A stretch of DNA of 64,000 bases from Anthracocystis setariae. Lineage: Eukaryota; Basidiomycota; Ustilaginomycetes; Ustilaginales; Ustilaginaceae. Below are positions 9,001-19,028 of this stretch, piece after piece. The stretch covers positions 1,116,001-1,180,000 of the forward strand of contig CAKMXJ010000004.1 in the NCBI GenBank assembly GCA_928724745.1, written 5' to 3'. The position numbers and the translations under genes are program-made. Position 1 is the stretch's first letter. Each line of letters opens with the position of its first letter. Below the pieces are notes generated by a model, which made no database searches, was not told the DNA's origin, and saw nothing but the letters and a program-made list of their open reading frames with translations.

Positions 9001-9801
9001 TGACTGCCAGGCCCGTTGTACTGCTTCGGCGAAGGCCGGGGCGTCTTTTTCGCGGAGGAGTGGCTTGGTGGAGGGTGGTGAGGGCGCGGCCCAGTCAAGG
9101 TCAAGTCCGATCGCGAAATGGTCGGAACCATGATCCTCTTCGAGTCGTTTGATGCTGGTCAGGTGGTCGGCGACGTAGGGGCTGCCAAAGGCCAAATCGA
9201 TGGTTGTGCATCTGCCTGACGGGCCTAAGAAGGTACCAAGGTCCTTAGGCGTCAGCAGGTGGAGGTCTGAGACGGAGAGAGCTGAAAGGAAAGCATTGGC
9301 ATGTCGGGAAGCAGAAGCTGTGTCGCTTTCCCAGGCAGGATGATGTAGGTTGAAGTCGCCGATGACGAGGCATGGCTCGCGGGCGACGTTGTGGAGCACC
9401 GCACGGAGAGGCGCCTCTGCCAGGGCGGTGTTTGGAGGGTTGTAGATGGAGACGACATGGAGAGGGGGGCTGGGCGCTGGGAAAGAGATGCGGATGGCGA
9501 TGATGTCGGGGTGGTTGAGAGGAGAAGGCTGTATGGCCGTCGCGCAGATGTTGCGGTTGATGTAGAGCAGCGTGCGTCGGCGGTTTGGAAGGGCGCTGGC
9601 GTCAGCAGTCTCGTCCACCCAGGTCCAGTCAATGTCGGCGGGGTTGCCGATCAAAAGCCAGCGGGGGTGAGAGACGGTGTTGGGGAGGCTGGCGAAGGGT
9701 TCTTGAATACAGAGGATGTCGAAGCTGTGTGTGTAGTCGTCGTTGAGGAGGCTGTGCATCACTTCCGGTGAGCGATGTGTGTTGTACTGGAGGACTCTCA
9801 T
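6019..9801 (-). CDS. LINE ORF2: endonuclease, reverse transcriptase and RNase H
   Basis: Product of 1260 residues. The N-terminus (MRVLQYNTHRS, CIQEPFA, GDFNLHHPAWES, GSDHFAI) is an AP-endonuclease-like domain that nicks the target. The middle is a reverse transcriptase (KPGKADYGTPGAYRPISLLP, GLPQGSPISQLLWLIY, catalytic DD in GWVDDKTLL). After it comes RNase H with its acidic residues (VYTDGS, YRAELKAIRSALE, FCDNRAAV, NERADELA), and a C-terminal CxxC...H...C motif (CKHCHAREDRSHLLRC). The start is ATG 9801, where the initiating ATG overlaps the ORF1 stop as ATGA. A TTG-initiated extension 14 codons longer is not needed. No stops or frameshifts interrupt it, so the protein could be active. Confidence 0.93.
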   Translation of the reverse strand: MRVLQYNTHRSPEVMHSLLNDDYTHSFDILCIQEPFASLPNTVSHPRWLLIGNPADIDWTWVDETADASALPNRRRTLLYINRNICATAIQPSPLNHPDIIAIRISFPAPSPPLHVVSIYNPPNTALAEAPLRAVLHNVAREPCLVIGDFNLHHPAWESDTASASRHANAFLSALSVSDLHLLTPKDLGTFLGPSGRCTTIDLAFGSPYVADHLTSIKRLEEDHGSDHFAIGLDLDWAAPSPPSTKPLLREKDAPAFAEAVQRAWQSAARERTVGRDPNSLNARALALTEAIQEGLARTATTPRPSPRAKPWFTPEIQHMRASSDRARRSFQRGLISHERWKECQRSYKTALRAAKRAHFRNLFNDISSPQDLWKLARLGSNRAAGSKISPLRTADGQQASTLEDKELALAAEFLPRGNPPPATEPTTRTEHPQGNGEDTSWDRITTQEIAARIRSASKRSAPGPDNVSWQLLQHLADLWPEFLTILADLYNACTTDWGHHPDCFKIATITVIRKPGKADYGTPGAYRPISLLPVLGKLLEGIIAGRILSAAESNHRIIAQEHYGGRPGRSTEDALLQIHEFIRHAQRNNLHCALIAMDVKGAYNAVQPEYLKAAMHQAGLSPVLVSWAISFMSNRKAQLRLEGGFLGPIRDVDVGLPQGSPISQLLWLIYSRGMVSLGTSPRTLSIGWVDDKTLLVAGPAHDLGRRVTEALQPAIDWAAASQSAFDESKSGYMVFAPKREEVSIGDLTFDGITLRRTETLKILGLSFNATLSWSHHVNNVSAKATRALGSLLSWGNRNWGFNFGRQRNLYIAGVLPIVTYASAVWHRPNATRQLLIPLVRLQRAAAIRITGCFSSTSTDALNVEASLLPISFALDQAAGRSLVRWLSIAVTHPTFKVVERATRVTPVRKQGALHAWTSHWPLLLRSQVTPRLPMPAPHLPTPRTIAVANKEEAQLLHDGLRMSRREDAIHVYTDGSLKEGIAAYAYYAEIAGQTCEYSASIGTNSTVYRAELKAIRSALEHGVASGHAVIFCDNRAAVLAIGGSPSTDEDVSLIQILAAARNITIIWVPGHVGIAGNERADELAQAAADNAIRQPADRSEPSALRAQIKSRVMAAWARAWQASPKGFALKAINSVPLGRTPALYRHLTRNQASLIAQARTGHLGTNSYLKSRKVPGHDGLCKHCHAREDRSHLLRCKGLAAAKERLHTKLMEAGRIHRRGNLTSFRVVANDAHTAVWLAEFLAARFTSYRPNPGSSQRV

Positions 9802-11111
9802 TTTCGGCTGCGGAGGCGCGAATGGTCTCGGTGGTCGAAGCAAGAGAGGTACGCTGTACGTTCATCGCAGTACTCAGACTTGGCTTCGTGAGCATCGCCA
9901 CAGTTTGCGCACTTCGGGCGCTGGTGGACACAGGTAGTGCCGTTGGGCTTGCCGCGGGCCTTGCACGGATCGCAGGGGCGGTGATCCGTCGTCTGGTGGT
10001 TCTTGGCACATACTCCGCAGACAGCGAGGGCTCGGCAGTTACGCTCAATGTGGCCATGGCGCTGGCACTTAGTACATTGCTGGGGGCGGGCCTCAGGAGC
10101 TCGGTAGGGTTCGACGTCCAGAAGCCGGTTGTTGTGGCGTAGCGTGCCCCGTTTGAGAAGGTAGTCACGCTGATCGCTGGATTCGACTTGGACCACCACG
10201 CTCGTGAATCGGCGTGAGGTGACCCGCTTGTTACCGACTAGCCACCTAGAGGCTTGAACGCGCATCTCGTTATCTGACTCAAGATCGGTGCAGATCTGCT
10301 TAAGCTGCGTGTCGAGGTCCTCAGGCTTAGCCGGCGCTGGGACGCCGTGTACGACCAGAGAGTGGTTGGCTAGCAGTGAAGGCCTGTAGAGGGTTGGGGC
10401 GGGGTCGCCCTCTGGAAAAGCGGTGGAGATCCACTTGTCGTCGGCCATAAGGACGGTGTCGGCGTCTTTTCCGTTCTTGAAGATAACGGCGATATCTTTG
10501 CTGGCGAGGCGCAGAGTTTCGGCAACCTCCAGGTTCAGCTTGGTCTTGATCGCGGGGGCGATGGCTTCTTTAAGCCTAGGATTGGAGAGGTTGATGGCGG
10601 GATGCTCGTTGTCGAGGTTACGGCAATTGATGACCACCCTGTGCTGCCTCGGCTTGGCAGGGCGGGTGTTGGCGAGAGTTGTCTGAGAGCCCGGTGATTC
10701 AGTCAGGCCAGTCTTGGCGATTTGTGCGTAACTGCGAGTGTTGCCTTTGATAATGGCGCCTATTCCTGACATGGACTTAGCCGCCGTTTGGCGAACCTCG
10801 TGGATGAGGTCATCCAGCTTGCGATCAAGCGAGAGCTCGCGCTCCAGGCAGAGCGCCAGGGAGCTGATGGTCGAGGCCATGGAGGCGGCTTGAGCGCGAG
10901 AGCACTTGCCCGGCGAGGTGTGCATGGCTCGCAAGGCCTCTGCGACCTTACGCAGCTCAGTCACAATGGTCTCCGGGGAGGCGGGGCCGTGATTGTCGGT
11001 GACTTGAGCCGCAGGCTCGGCTCCGGCGTTAGCTTCGGGTCGCTCGACTGCTTCAGGCGGCGTAGCAGCTTCGGAAGGGAGCATGCCGGGGTCGGGGTCG
11101 GGGTTGGGCAT
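9798..11111 (-). CDS. LINE ORF1: Gag-like nucleic-acid-binding protein with zinc knuckles
   Basis: 437 residues. The N-terminal part is acidic and Ala-rich (MPNPDPDPGMLPSEA). A central basic region contains an RNA-recognition-like segment (HSLVVHGVPAPAKPEDLDTQ). The C-terminus carries three cysteine-rich knuckles: CTKCQRHGHIERNC (a perfect CX2CX4HX4C), CGVCAKNHQTTDHRPC and CANCGDAHEAKSEYC. This matches ORF1 of I, Tad1 and R1-type LINEs, which coats element RNA. The TGA stop overlaps the ORF2 start by two bases, implying that ORF2 is made by terminating ribosomes restarting. Confidence 0.9.
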   Translation of the reverse strand: MPNPDPDPGMLPSEAATPPEAVERPEANAGAEPAAQVTDNHGPASPETIVTELRKVAEALRAMHTSPGKCSRAQAASMASTISSLALCLERELSLDRKLDDLIHEVRQTAAKSMSGIGAIIKGNTRSYAQIAKTGLTESPGSQTTLANTRPAKPRQHRVVINCRNLDNEHPAINLSNPRLKEAIAPAIKTKLNLEVAETLRLASKDIAVIFKNGKDADTVLMADDKWISTAFPEGDPAPTLYRPSLLANHSLVVHGVPAPAKPEDLDTQLKQICTDLESDNEMRVQASRWLVGNKRVTSRRFTSVVVQVESSDQRDYLLKRGTLRHNNRLLDVEPYRAPEARPQQCTKCQRHGHIERNCRALAVCGVCAKNHQTTDHRPCDPCKARGKPNGTTCVHQRPKCANCGDAHEAKSEYCDERTAYLSCFDHRDHSRLRSRK

Positions 11112-11340
11112 TGTTTACTTTTTTATGGTTTTCCTCTTTTTTAAATTAAATGCGCGTTAGATGCGCGGAAAATTCGATTGTATGCGTGGTTGTTTCACTG
11201 ACGTATTGCTCGGGGATGGTGTAGAACGAGAGTGGTGGTGAGGGGCAGGTACGGATTGGGAGGAGGGGGGAGGGTTAACCAGCAAGCCGACCTTAGGGGT
11301 CGCTACCGGGTTGGGATGATGGTTGGCTGGTGCTTTGTCG
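11112..11340 (-). other. 5' leader of the LINE
   Basis: From the right edge of the element to the ORF1 ATG. It must hold the internal promoter if the element is autonomous. No TATA box is seen. Confidence 0.5.
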
Positions 11341-11354
11341 CGAGCTCGAGACTT
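11341..11354. repeat. Target-site duplication, right copy
   Basis: CGAGCTCGAGACTT, identical to 5097-5110. Rejoining the two copies reconstructs the empty site, which continues into CTTTGGAAGCC and a T run. Confidence 0.85.
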
Positions 11355-11374
11355 CTTTGGAAGCCTTGTCCCAA

Positions 11375-11399
11375 TTTTTTTTTTTTTTTTTTTTTTTTT
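11375..11399. repeat. Poly(T) tract of 25 nt
   Basis: An uninterrupted T run 20 nt to the right of the LINE. It may be the poly(A) of an older minus-strand retrocopy, or a simple homopolymer like others in this window. Confidence 0.7.
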
Positions 11400-12474
11400 G
11401 GCATTTCACTGAAAACTTGCAGAAGAGTGAGAAACAAGGCAGACAGCCAGGCAAGACAGAGCATGCGTGTGCGTGTTGTAGGGCGTGTGACTGAGCGGAA
11501 GCGTGCGCGCCGTCGTTCTCTCTCTCAGCAGTCAAGTCCAACACTTTTTGCGTGAGTGCTGTTCGCCCCCATCCGTGAGCGTGGGTGTGAGTGTGAGTGT
11601 GAGCGTGAGCTGTTCTGAGCTGATCAGCACCAACGCGCGCCTATCTTGATCACCACCATCCTCTTTTGCGACTTTTCCCGCGACACACCCCTCTTCACCT
11701 TCTCCTACACAACACCTTGATTCTCCTCACAGCAGGCAGGTCTCTTTGGTCGTTTCCGTCTGTTTGTATTCTCACCAGTAAGCTGTAAGTCGATCCTTAT
11801 CCTGGCAAAACGGCAGCGATCGATCGACAATCAAATCGTCATCATCATCTTCAGCATCCACATCAGCATGAAAGACACACGACAACATCGCCATCGCATA
11901 TCGCAACTCCTAGTACACGAAGACAAGACACGATCTACGCCGTGTCCATCATCAGCATCATATTCCACACAATCTTTCGTCGACCGACGGGGACTATCCA
12001 TCGAAGTATCCGCCATGGATAACGCGCGCAACTGCCATCGAGATTCGCGTTAAGAGCCTCGCATAATGACAGATGGAAAGGATCGTTCGCTCTATGTGAC
12101 ATTATGGGTCGCATATGCATGTCACTGATCTGAGACGCCTCTTTGTCACCAACCGCTGCGAAGAGGCATCGCTCGATCAGGAACGTGACAGCAGACGACA
12201 TAGCCTCGACACACACGCACCCTACCCTCTCTTATACACATCGACATCTCTCACACACACCACAGCCGCCATTCAATCAATTTGTCTCGACGATCTTGCC
12301 TTGGATTCTTGTTTGGTCCGTCGGCGCTGCCATTGCCACTCGAACACATCATCACCTTAGTACAGTCCGACTGATATCTCATCACCTCTTTTTTGCATTC
12401 CGCTTCCTCTCATTCTGAAGTCATCGAACTAGCAGGATCCCCTTTCGAAACCTCTTCTAACCACTTTCTTCAAG
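11400..12474 (+). other. Upstream region and 5' leader of the beta-tubulin gene
   Basis: No gene is seen. The sequence is rich in CA/TC runs and short GTGAGTGTGAGTG repeats near 11580-11610, typical of the leader of a highly expressed fungal gene. A CT-rich stretch runs up to the ATG at 12475. A further intron in the leader is possible but cannot be decided. Confidence 0.5.
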
Positions 12475-14002
12475 ATGCGTGAGATTGGTACGTATCCTCC
12501 TTGGCACTCCTTCTCTGCCCTTTCCTTCGCAAAGCTTGATCTACTGTGTTGTCTAATACCCATTGCCCTTCTCTTTCTATTCAATGCCTTCATCGCACAT
12601 CATCCTCATCGCGAAACACCTCTACGTCACCTCGACCCTCCTATCCAATCGGCAACCAATACCAACAGTCCACCTTCAGACCGGTCAGTGTGGTAACCAG
12701 GTTGGTACCAAGTTCTGGGAGGTTCTCTCGGACGAGCACGGAATCGACCACAACGGTAACTACATCGGCACCTCGGATGACCAGCTCGCCCGCATCAACG
12801 TTTACTACAATGAGGCCAGCGGCAACAAGTACGTCCCCCGTGCCGTCCTCGTCGACTTGGAGCCCGGTACCATGGACTCGACCCGCTCCGGTCCCCTCGG
12901 TGGTCTCTTCCGCCCCGACAACTTTGTCTTTGGTCAGTCCGGTGCTGGTAACAACTGGGCCAAGGGTCACTACACCGAGGGTGCCGAGCTCGTCGACTCG
13001 GTTCTCGACGTCATCCGCAAGGAGGCCGAAAACTGTGACATGCTCCAGGGTTTCCAGATCACTCACTCGCTCGGTGGTGGTACCGGTGCCGGTATGGGTA
13101 CCCTTCTCATCTCCAAGATCCGCGAAGAGTACCCCGACCGAATGATGGCTACCTTTTCGGTTCTGCCTTCGCCCAAGGTGTCGGACACCGTGGTCGAGCC
13201 TTACAACGCTACGCTCTCGGTTCACCAGCTCGTCGAGAACTCGGACGAGACCTTCTGTATCGACAACGAGGCTCTGTACAACATCTGCTTCAAGACACTC
13301 AAGCTCAACGCTCCCACCTACGGAGACCTCAACCACCTCGTCTCGCTCGTCATGTCCGGCGTCACCACTTGCTTGCGATTCCCCGGTCAGCTCAACTCGG
13401 ACTTGCGTAAGCTTGCTGTCAACATGGTGCCGTTCCCGCGTCTCCACTTCTTCATGGTCGGTTTCTCGCCTTTGACCGCTCGTGGCTCGCAGTCGTACCG
13501 CGCGGTCACCATCCCCGAGATCACGCAGCAGGCGTTCGACAGCAAGAACATGATGACGGCTTGCGACACTCGTCTTGGCCGCTACCTCACGTGCGCTGCC
13601 TACTTCCGTGGTAAGGTTTCGATGAAGGACGTGGAGGACCAGATGCAGAGCTTCCAGCAGAAGCACTCGACCCAGTTCGTCGAGTGGATCCCCAACAACG
13701 TCCAGACGGCTCAGTGTGACATTCCTCCCAGGGGTCTCAAGATGTCGGTCACGTTCATCGGTAACTCGACTGCGATCCAGGATGTGTTCAAGAGGATCTC
13801 GGAGCAGTTCTCGGCCATGTTCAAGCGCAAGGCTTTCTTGCACTGGTACACTGGTGAGGGTATGGACGAGATGGAGTTCACCGAGGCCGAGTCCAACTTG
13901 CAAGATTTGATTGCCGAGTACCAGCAGTACCAGGATGCCAGCGCTCTGGACGAGGACTTGGAGGGCGAGTACGTCGAGGAGGAGGAGCTCGTTCAGGAGT
14001 AA
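12475..14002 (+). CDS. tub2: Beta-tubulin
   Basis: Two exons: 12475-12487 (ATGCGTGAGATTG) and 12669-14002, with a 181-nt GTACGT...CAG intron inside codon 5. Together they encode 448 residues beginning [17 protein letters not shown]. The tubulin GTP loop [10 protein letters not shown] and the acidic tail ([13 protein letters not shown]) are present. Beta-tubulin pairs with alpha-tubulin to form microtubules. Phe167, Glu198 and Phe200 (in MATFSV and NSDETFCID) are the benzimidazole-sensitive forms. An intron directly after MREI is usual in fungal beta-tubulin genes; the absence of later introns is a smut-like trait. The codon bias is strong and creates long meaningless ORFs on the other strand. 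Confidence 0.97.
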
Positions 14003-15698
14003 AGTGGGCGCAAGAGCCAAATGCGATTCGACCTCTCGGCCGTGGGTTTGTAACGCTTTTGTAATGCTTTTGGCTAGACACCCTTGATCGGAGATTGTAG
14101 ACAGAGTGCGGCTAGATGAAGGGGTTGGATTTCGATGCCGGCGCTTTCTTTCTTTCTTTCTTTCGGGGAAGGGCTGGGTCGAAGATGATCTCTTTGTGAT
14201 GATGTATCGATTGTATAGGTCTCTCTGTTTGACGTATTCTCCCCAAGTCAAGGGTAGCAGCTTCTTGTTGTTCTTCACCCTTCTTGTCTCTTCGAACCTG
14301 TTCATGTGTTCTGTACCGGACACACCTGACGTCTTCTTTTTTTTTAAATTCCGAGCTCCAACATCCCTAAACCTGGACCGTCTGTGCGAGTTACAAGAGA
14401 TCTGACAATGGGGCTGTCTGCTTGAAAGTTGAAAGGAGAGGCGAGGAGTGAGGTGGCACGTAGCGTCTCTACTGCGGTGACAATCAGTGCGAAGGGAGTT
14501 TACAAATGGGCAGAACGTGGACGGACGGCTTAAACTTGGATGCTGTGAAGTGGGAGGGAGTGAATGGTCGCCGACTTTTAGAGTTCTGTTAGGGTGTATG
14601 AGGTGTGGGATTGGAGGGCTGCCGAGGATTATCGCAAGGCTTGGCTTTGCGGGGATGGGCAAGGCACAGTAAGAAAGCCGCAGAATTGAATAGAGAAAAA
14701 AAAAAAAAGTTAAGTTCAGACGTCAAGAGGGGCTCCGTCGCTTTCACATGGGCGATCAGGTGTCATTTGATGTGTGTGCGCCTCCCTCTCCATCAAACGT
14801 GATACTGTAAGTGGGTGTTCGAACAAGATGGCTTTTTGAGCCACGTACCGGAGATGGCAAAAGAATTCGCTTCTGACCCGCTTTCAAACAATGCAGTTAG
14901 TGCATTTGGCTCAATACAGTAGTACTGTAGTATTGTGCTGTAGATGAGGTCACACTACTGCGATCTGCCACGAGCGGAGACACTCTACTCGAGAGAGAAA
15001 TTCGGCTAAAAGACGCTCGCAGTGCTGCATGCAGAGTGTGGAAAAGGGGAGAATAATGAGAGAGCACAGTGCAGTGTGTATACAGTCACAGTATAACAGT
15101 ACAGCAAGTTCAGTACTTGAGTAGAGTAGTGAGTGTAGTTTTTTTTGGGCGCACGGCTCGCTTTCAAATTCAATCTCAGCATCCACACGTCGGTCTTGAT
15201 CCGATTTTTGTGAGCCGCACACTTTCCCACACTCACGTTCACACAAATGTGAATGAGGCTGCCTTCCTGTAGCAGTGAATCAATCGGCTACACAGTGATT
15301 ACCCCAGCTTTCATTCATTCATTCATTCATTCAACGTCGTCGACTGACCACGCACGCACGCACTTTCAGGGGGCAAAGACTTGGACGAGCTTGTTTTGTT
15401 TCCTACCTCGCCTCCTATCCTAACCGCAATCGCAAGCGGTCCAAGCTTCTTTGATCTGCTGCCTCCCCACCCATCCGCAACTTATTGCTTCGTATTTGCG
15501 TTTGGTTGCGTACTGCTTCGTTGCTCGCTCGACACCACCATCATCTTCCGACAACACAGCACGGAGCTGGTGCGACCTCTGCAGCACTCGCGGTGGGTGT
15601 GATTCAGCTACTCTCAAATCAGATCCAGCTGGCTTTCCACGGGCGAGCATCACACAAGCGCTTCGAATCAACAGCACATACGGGTCATCCGATCCATC
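14003..15698 (+). other. Intergenic region between beta-tubulin and the TPR gene
   Basis: 3' region of beta-tubulin, with a (TTTC)n run near 14148-14164, then the promoter of the next gene. A cluster of TACTGTA/TACAGTA-like words lies at 14916-15115 and an (ATTC)n run at 15311-15333. No gene is seen. Confidence 0.5.
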
Positions 15699-18600
15699 AT
15701 GTCGAAATCTGTAGGTCTCCTCCTCCTCCTCCTCTCGTACCTGTCAAACACGCAAGCAGTAGGCCCCAACTAACACTCATTCTACTTGCCTTTTGTCCAC
15801 GACACAGAGCAAATCCGAGCTCTACCTCAAAGAGCTCGACTCAGCCAGGTTGCGCGGCAACTGGCTCGCCGACCAACCCAGTCAATCAGGCAAGAGTCTA
15901 CCATGGAAGGAGCTTCTACGCAAGTTCTCCAAACACAACCCTGACAGATCTGGTAAGTCCAAGTTCAACTCCCTCCCAGCTTCCGAGCGTCTATGCGTTG
16001 GAGCGGTACAACTGACCTCACAACTCCATCCAATTGAATCTCAACAGCCCTCGCCGCACTGGCGACCTTAGAACAAGAACTTAAAGCCAACCTGCACAAC
16101 TTTTACGTCGAGTCCAACTACACCGATGCATCGCATCTCGCTGACTACAAGCTGCATCCAAGCAGTGACGATGCCACCCTTTTCCCGCCCTCGATGAAGC
16201 CAGGAACTCAAGGCATCGGCTGGTCCACAGACAGTGTTGCCCAGATCGCCGATCGTGTGCTCGAGCATGCAGATAGCAACAACCGACCCGCGGCTCTGTC
16301 GCTAAGGGCTCTCGCGCTCTTTGCACTCGGAAGGGATGACGAGGCGGTCGACATTCTCCATCGTGAAAAGTTCATGGAGACCGCCGGTCAATCGGTGACT
16401 ACCCAAGAGATCCACAACAGTGCGCTTACCGCGCTCATCCTCCAAGGCTTTACGATATATGGTATGGCCAACGAGCGTCTGCTCTTGTCCAAGAATGAAC
16501 CGGGATACACGCCCTTTGCCTTGGCCGGATACGCTAGGGCCATCGAACTGCACGAAAATGTCCGTGGAGGAAAGAAGGCCAACGCTCTTCGAGGGTTGCA
16601 GGCTGACGAAATCGAGAGGTGGGCCGAAGTCGCGCTGTACCGCAATGCTCTTTTGTCCATCCGAGCTGGTGAGCCCGTGCAGAGCCTCAACGCTTTGCGA
16701 TCGTATCAAGCCCACGCCAATCGATGGCATCACGAGTTCCGCCTGCCTCAACGCAACGTCGTCCACCGATACTATCTTCGTGTCCTCAACCGCTCCGCCG
16801 AGCTCGGAACGTATGTCGACCCACCCGAGCTGCCTCCGCCCAGCCGCGATGACTGGAGAAGCAAGGCTTACCAGCTCTCCGTTGTAGCTGCCGTCGCTTC
16901 TCGCGTCCAGATTCGTGACTACGAGTCGGAACGTCTGCACCGTGACCCTGCTGCAGCTCGTATTGCGCCCACTTTCACCTCCCAGCGAGTCACTTCGCGC
17001 ACCGTCTCCAAACGTCGCCCCGACGCTTACCGAGAACTGCGTCCTCCTACCGTTTCTTGGTCCAACGAGTCGCTGACCGCTCAAAAGTCGGCCTTCTCGT
17101 CGCTGCAAAAGTCGATCTCGTTCCCCAAGGCCGGTCAGATCAACCACGATGTGCTCGACTTTGCCGACGAGATGATCAAGGCCTGGGAGATCAACGGTGA
17201 ACTTGGTGGTGAGCAAGCCGATGATGTCGCCGAGATCCTGTACGGTTGCGTCGAGTTGACCTTCCAGAGTCAGCGCATTGCCAGGTATCTGGTGAGGCTG
17301 TTGTTCGCAGCCGAGAGTTTCGAGGAGGCCAAGAGAGCGCTGCAGGCCTATGTGCAGATTGTGGACAAGGCACGGGAGACAGAGACAAGTCCCACGACCA
17401 AGGAGAACGGGCAGGTCAATGGCGCTGGCGAGGACAGGGAGAAGAAGGACTTCGACGACGATGAAGCTTATGCAAACGCGCTCGCGCAGGGTGCTTACCT
17501 TGTCGGACGATACTGCAATGACTTTACCTTGGCGGACAAGATGGCGAGTAAGGCGGTGGCGCTGGTTCAAGGTAAAGATGGCAGAGCGAAGCCTGCTTTG
17601 GACAAGAACGCAATTCTGCTGGCTCGTCTCAAGCGGGTCAATGGATATGCAAAGGCCGGTCTGGCGATTCAGCTCGCGGATCCCATCCGACGACCCGCAC
17701 TACAGTCCGAGGCGCTCGCTGAGCTCACTGCAGCGGTTCAACTCGACGACCAATCCTCCGAAGCCCACTACCAGCTCGCTTATCTCCAGGCCGAGTTGCG
17801 AGACGTTCACGCCGCCATCCATTCGGCACGCAGAGCGGTCGAGCTCGAGCCGGCTGATGTCGAGTCGTGGCATCTGCTTGTGTTGCTTCTGTCTGCACAG
17901 AAGAAGTACAAGGATGCCTTTAAGATCGCCGAAGTTGCTCTCAACGAGTGCGAGAAGGATGACAATGGTAGCTGGCAAGGTGTGAACGGATCTGCGCCGG
18001 CCAACTTTGCTCCGACGCAGTTGCTGAGTGTCGACTACCCACCCAGACAATCGGAGAGGAACGAGAGCGTGCTGAGGTTGATGGTGACATACAATACGTT
18101 GGAGGAGGTGAACGATGGGGTAGAGAGCGCGATCCAGGGACAGAAGGAGCTTTTCAGCTACTTCCATAGGGTCTTCCCGTATGCGGCAGCGGCAGCGGCT
18201 GGTGGCATCGGCGGAGGAGAGGACAGGAGGGCCTCGAAAGATGGGAGTTTGAGGAGGTATGGATCTCTTGCGGCTGTCAAGGGCGAGAACACCAACGACA
18301 CTGTCGTGGCTCGATCGAAGAGCAGCGCCGGACGATCGAGATCGTCCGCTCAGCGAGGTGGTACTGCTGCGGCCGGAGGACAGAAGGGCAATGCGACCAT
18401 CCTACCGGGAATGCAGCTGGGCGAGCTTGACGAGGATCTCTCACGATCGGGTGCCGAGAGAACACTTGAACATCTCAAGAGGCAATCGCTGACACTTGCA
18501 AAGATCTGGCTGATCTCGGCGGCATCGTTCCGCCGTGCCAACCAGCTCAAGGAATGCCGTTCTGCTATTCAAGAGGCGGAACGCCTGCAGCCAGGGCTGG

Positions 18601-19028
18601 CGGATGCGTGGGTGCAGCTGTCGCTTTACTTTGCTGCCAGCACTCCAGCGCAGAACCGACTTGCTGTGGACTCGCTGTACAAAGCACTGGCATCTTCTAG
18701 TGCGGACGTTGCTGCATCGGTTCACCTGGCGAGGCTGTTCCTGGCCGATCCGGACTTGAAGCCGAAACCCCAGATCAGTGCTGCGGAACAGGCTGAAGTC
18801 GGTGTCAATGGTAAGGCCCAAGACCTGTCGTCGGTGAATCTGGCCGAGGGGCTGTTAACATCGACGACCAAGGGGTCAGGGTGGGATACGGCCGAGGCAT
18901 GGTTGTTCCTCGGACAGGCGGTTCAGAGGTGTGGCAGAAAGGAGAGGGCAAGAGAGTGCTTCGAGTATGCGCTGCAGCTGGAGAACTCGAAACCTATCCG
19001 TGCTCTTTCGGCCGCGCTGTTGCGATGA
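15699..19028 (+). CDS. TPR protein of the YPP1/TTC7 type (plasma-membrane PI4-kinase complex)
   Basis: Three exons: 15699-15710, 15808-15952 and 16048-19028. Both introns have GT-AG ends and the phases fit, giving about 1045 residues. The N-terminus (LYLKELDSARLRGNW, then LPWKELLRKFSKHN) is the hallmark start of the fungal YPP1/RHF1 and animal TTC7 family. TPR-like helix pairs follow, clearest around residues 650-720 and at the C-terminus (WLFLGQAVQRCGRKERARECFEYALQLE). A Ser/Arg-rich insert lies near 18230-18400. In yeast, Ypp1 holds the PI4-kinase Stt4 at the plasma membrane together with Efr3. The family is assigned from memory of its N-terminal pattern; another TPR protein is possible. 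Confidence 0.68.

Larger units (their letters stand above)
5109..11340 (-). mobile_element. Full-length non-LTR retrotransposon (LINE) with RNase H
   Basis: The element reads right to left: 5' leader (11340-11112), ORF1, ORF2, a possible ORF3, a 3' region and a poly(A) of 43 nt (T run 5109-5151). It is bounded by a 14-bp direct repeat, as produced by target-primed reverse transcription. Both main ORFs are intact, and tail and duplication are undecayed, so the insertion looks recent. The domain order endonuclease-RT-RNase H and a CCHC ORF1 fit the I/Tad1 group of LINEs; the exact clade needs a tree. It inserted between the copia element and the region upstream of beta-tubulin. Confidence 0.92.

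Noticed and set aside
12641..14662. 673-codon open frame on the minus strand over beta-tubulin
   Set aside because: It is the mirror of a highly codon-biased gene; the product is Leu/Val/Glu/Arg-rich without domain, and the plus-strand protein is certain.
16302..17570. 422-codon minus-strand frame across the TPR gene
   Set aside because: Mirror frame; no motifs, and the plus strand is a continuous long gene.
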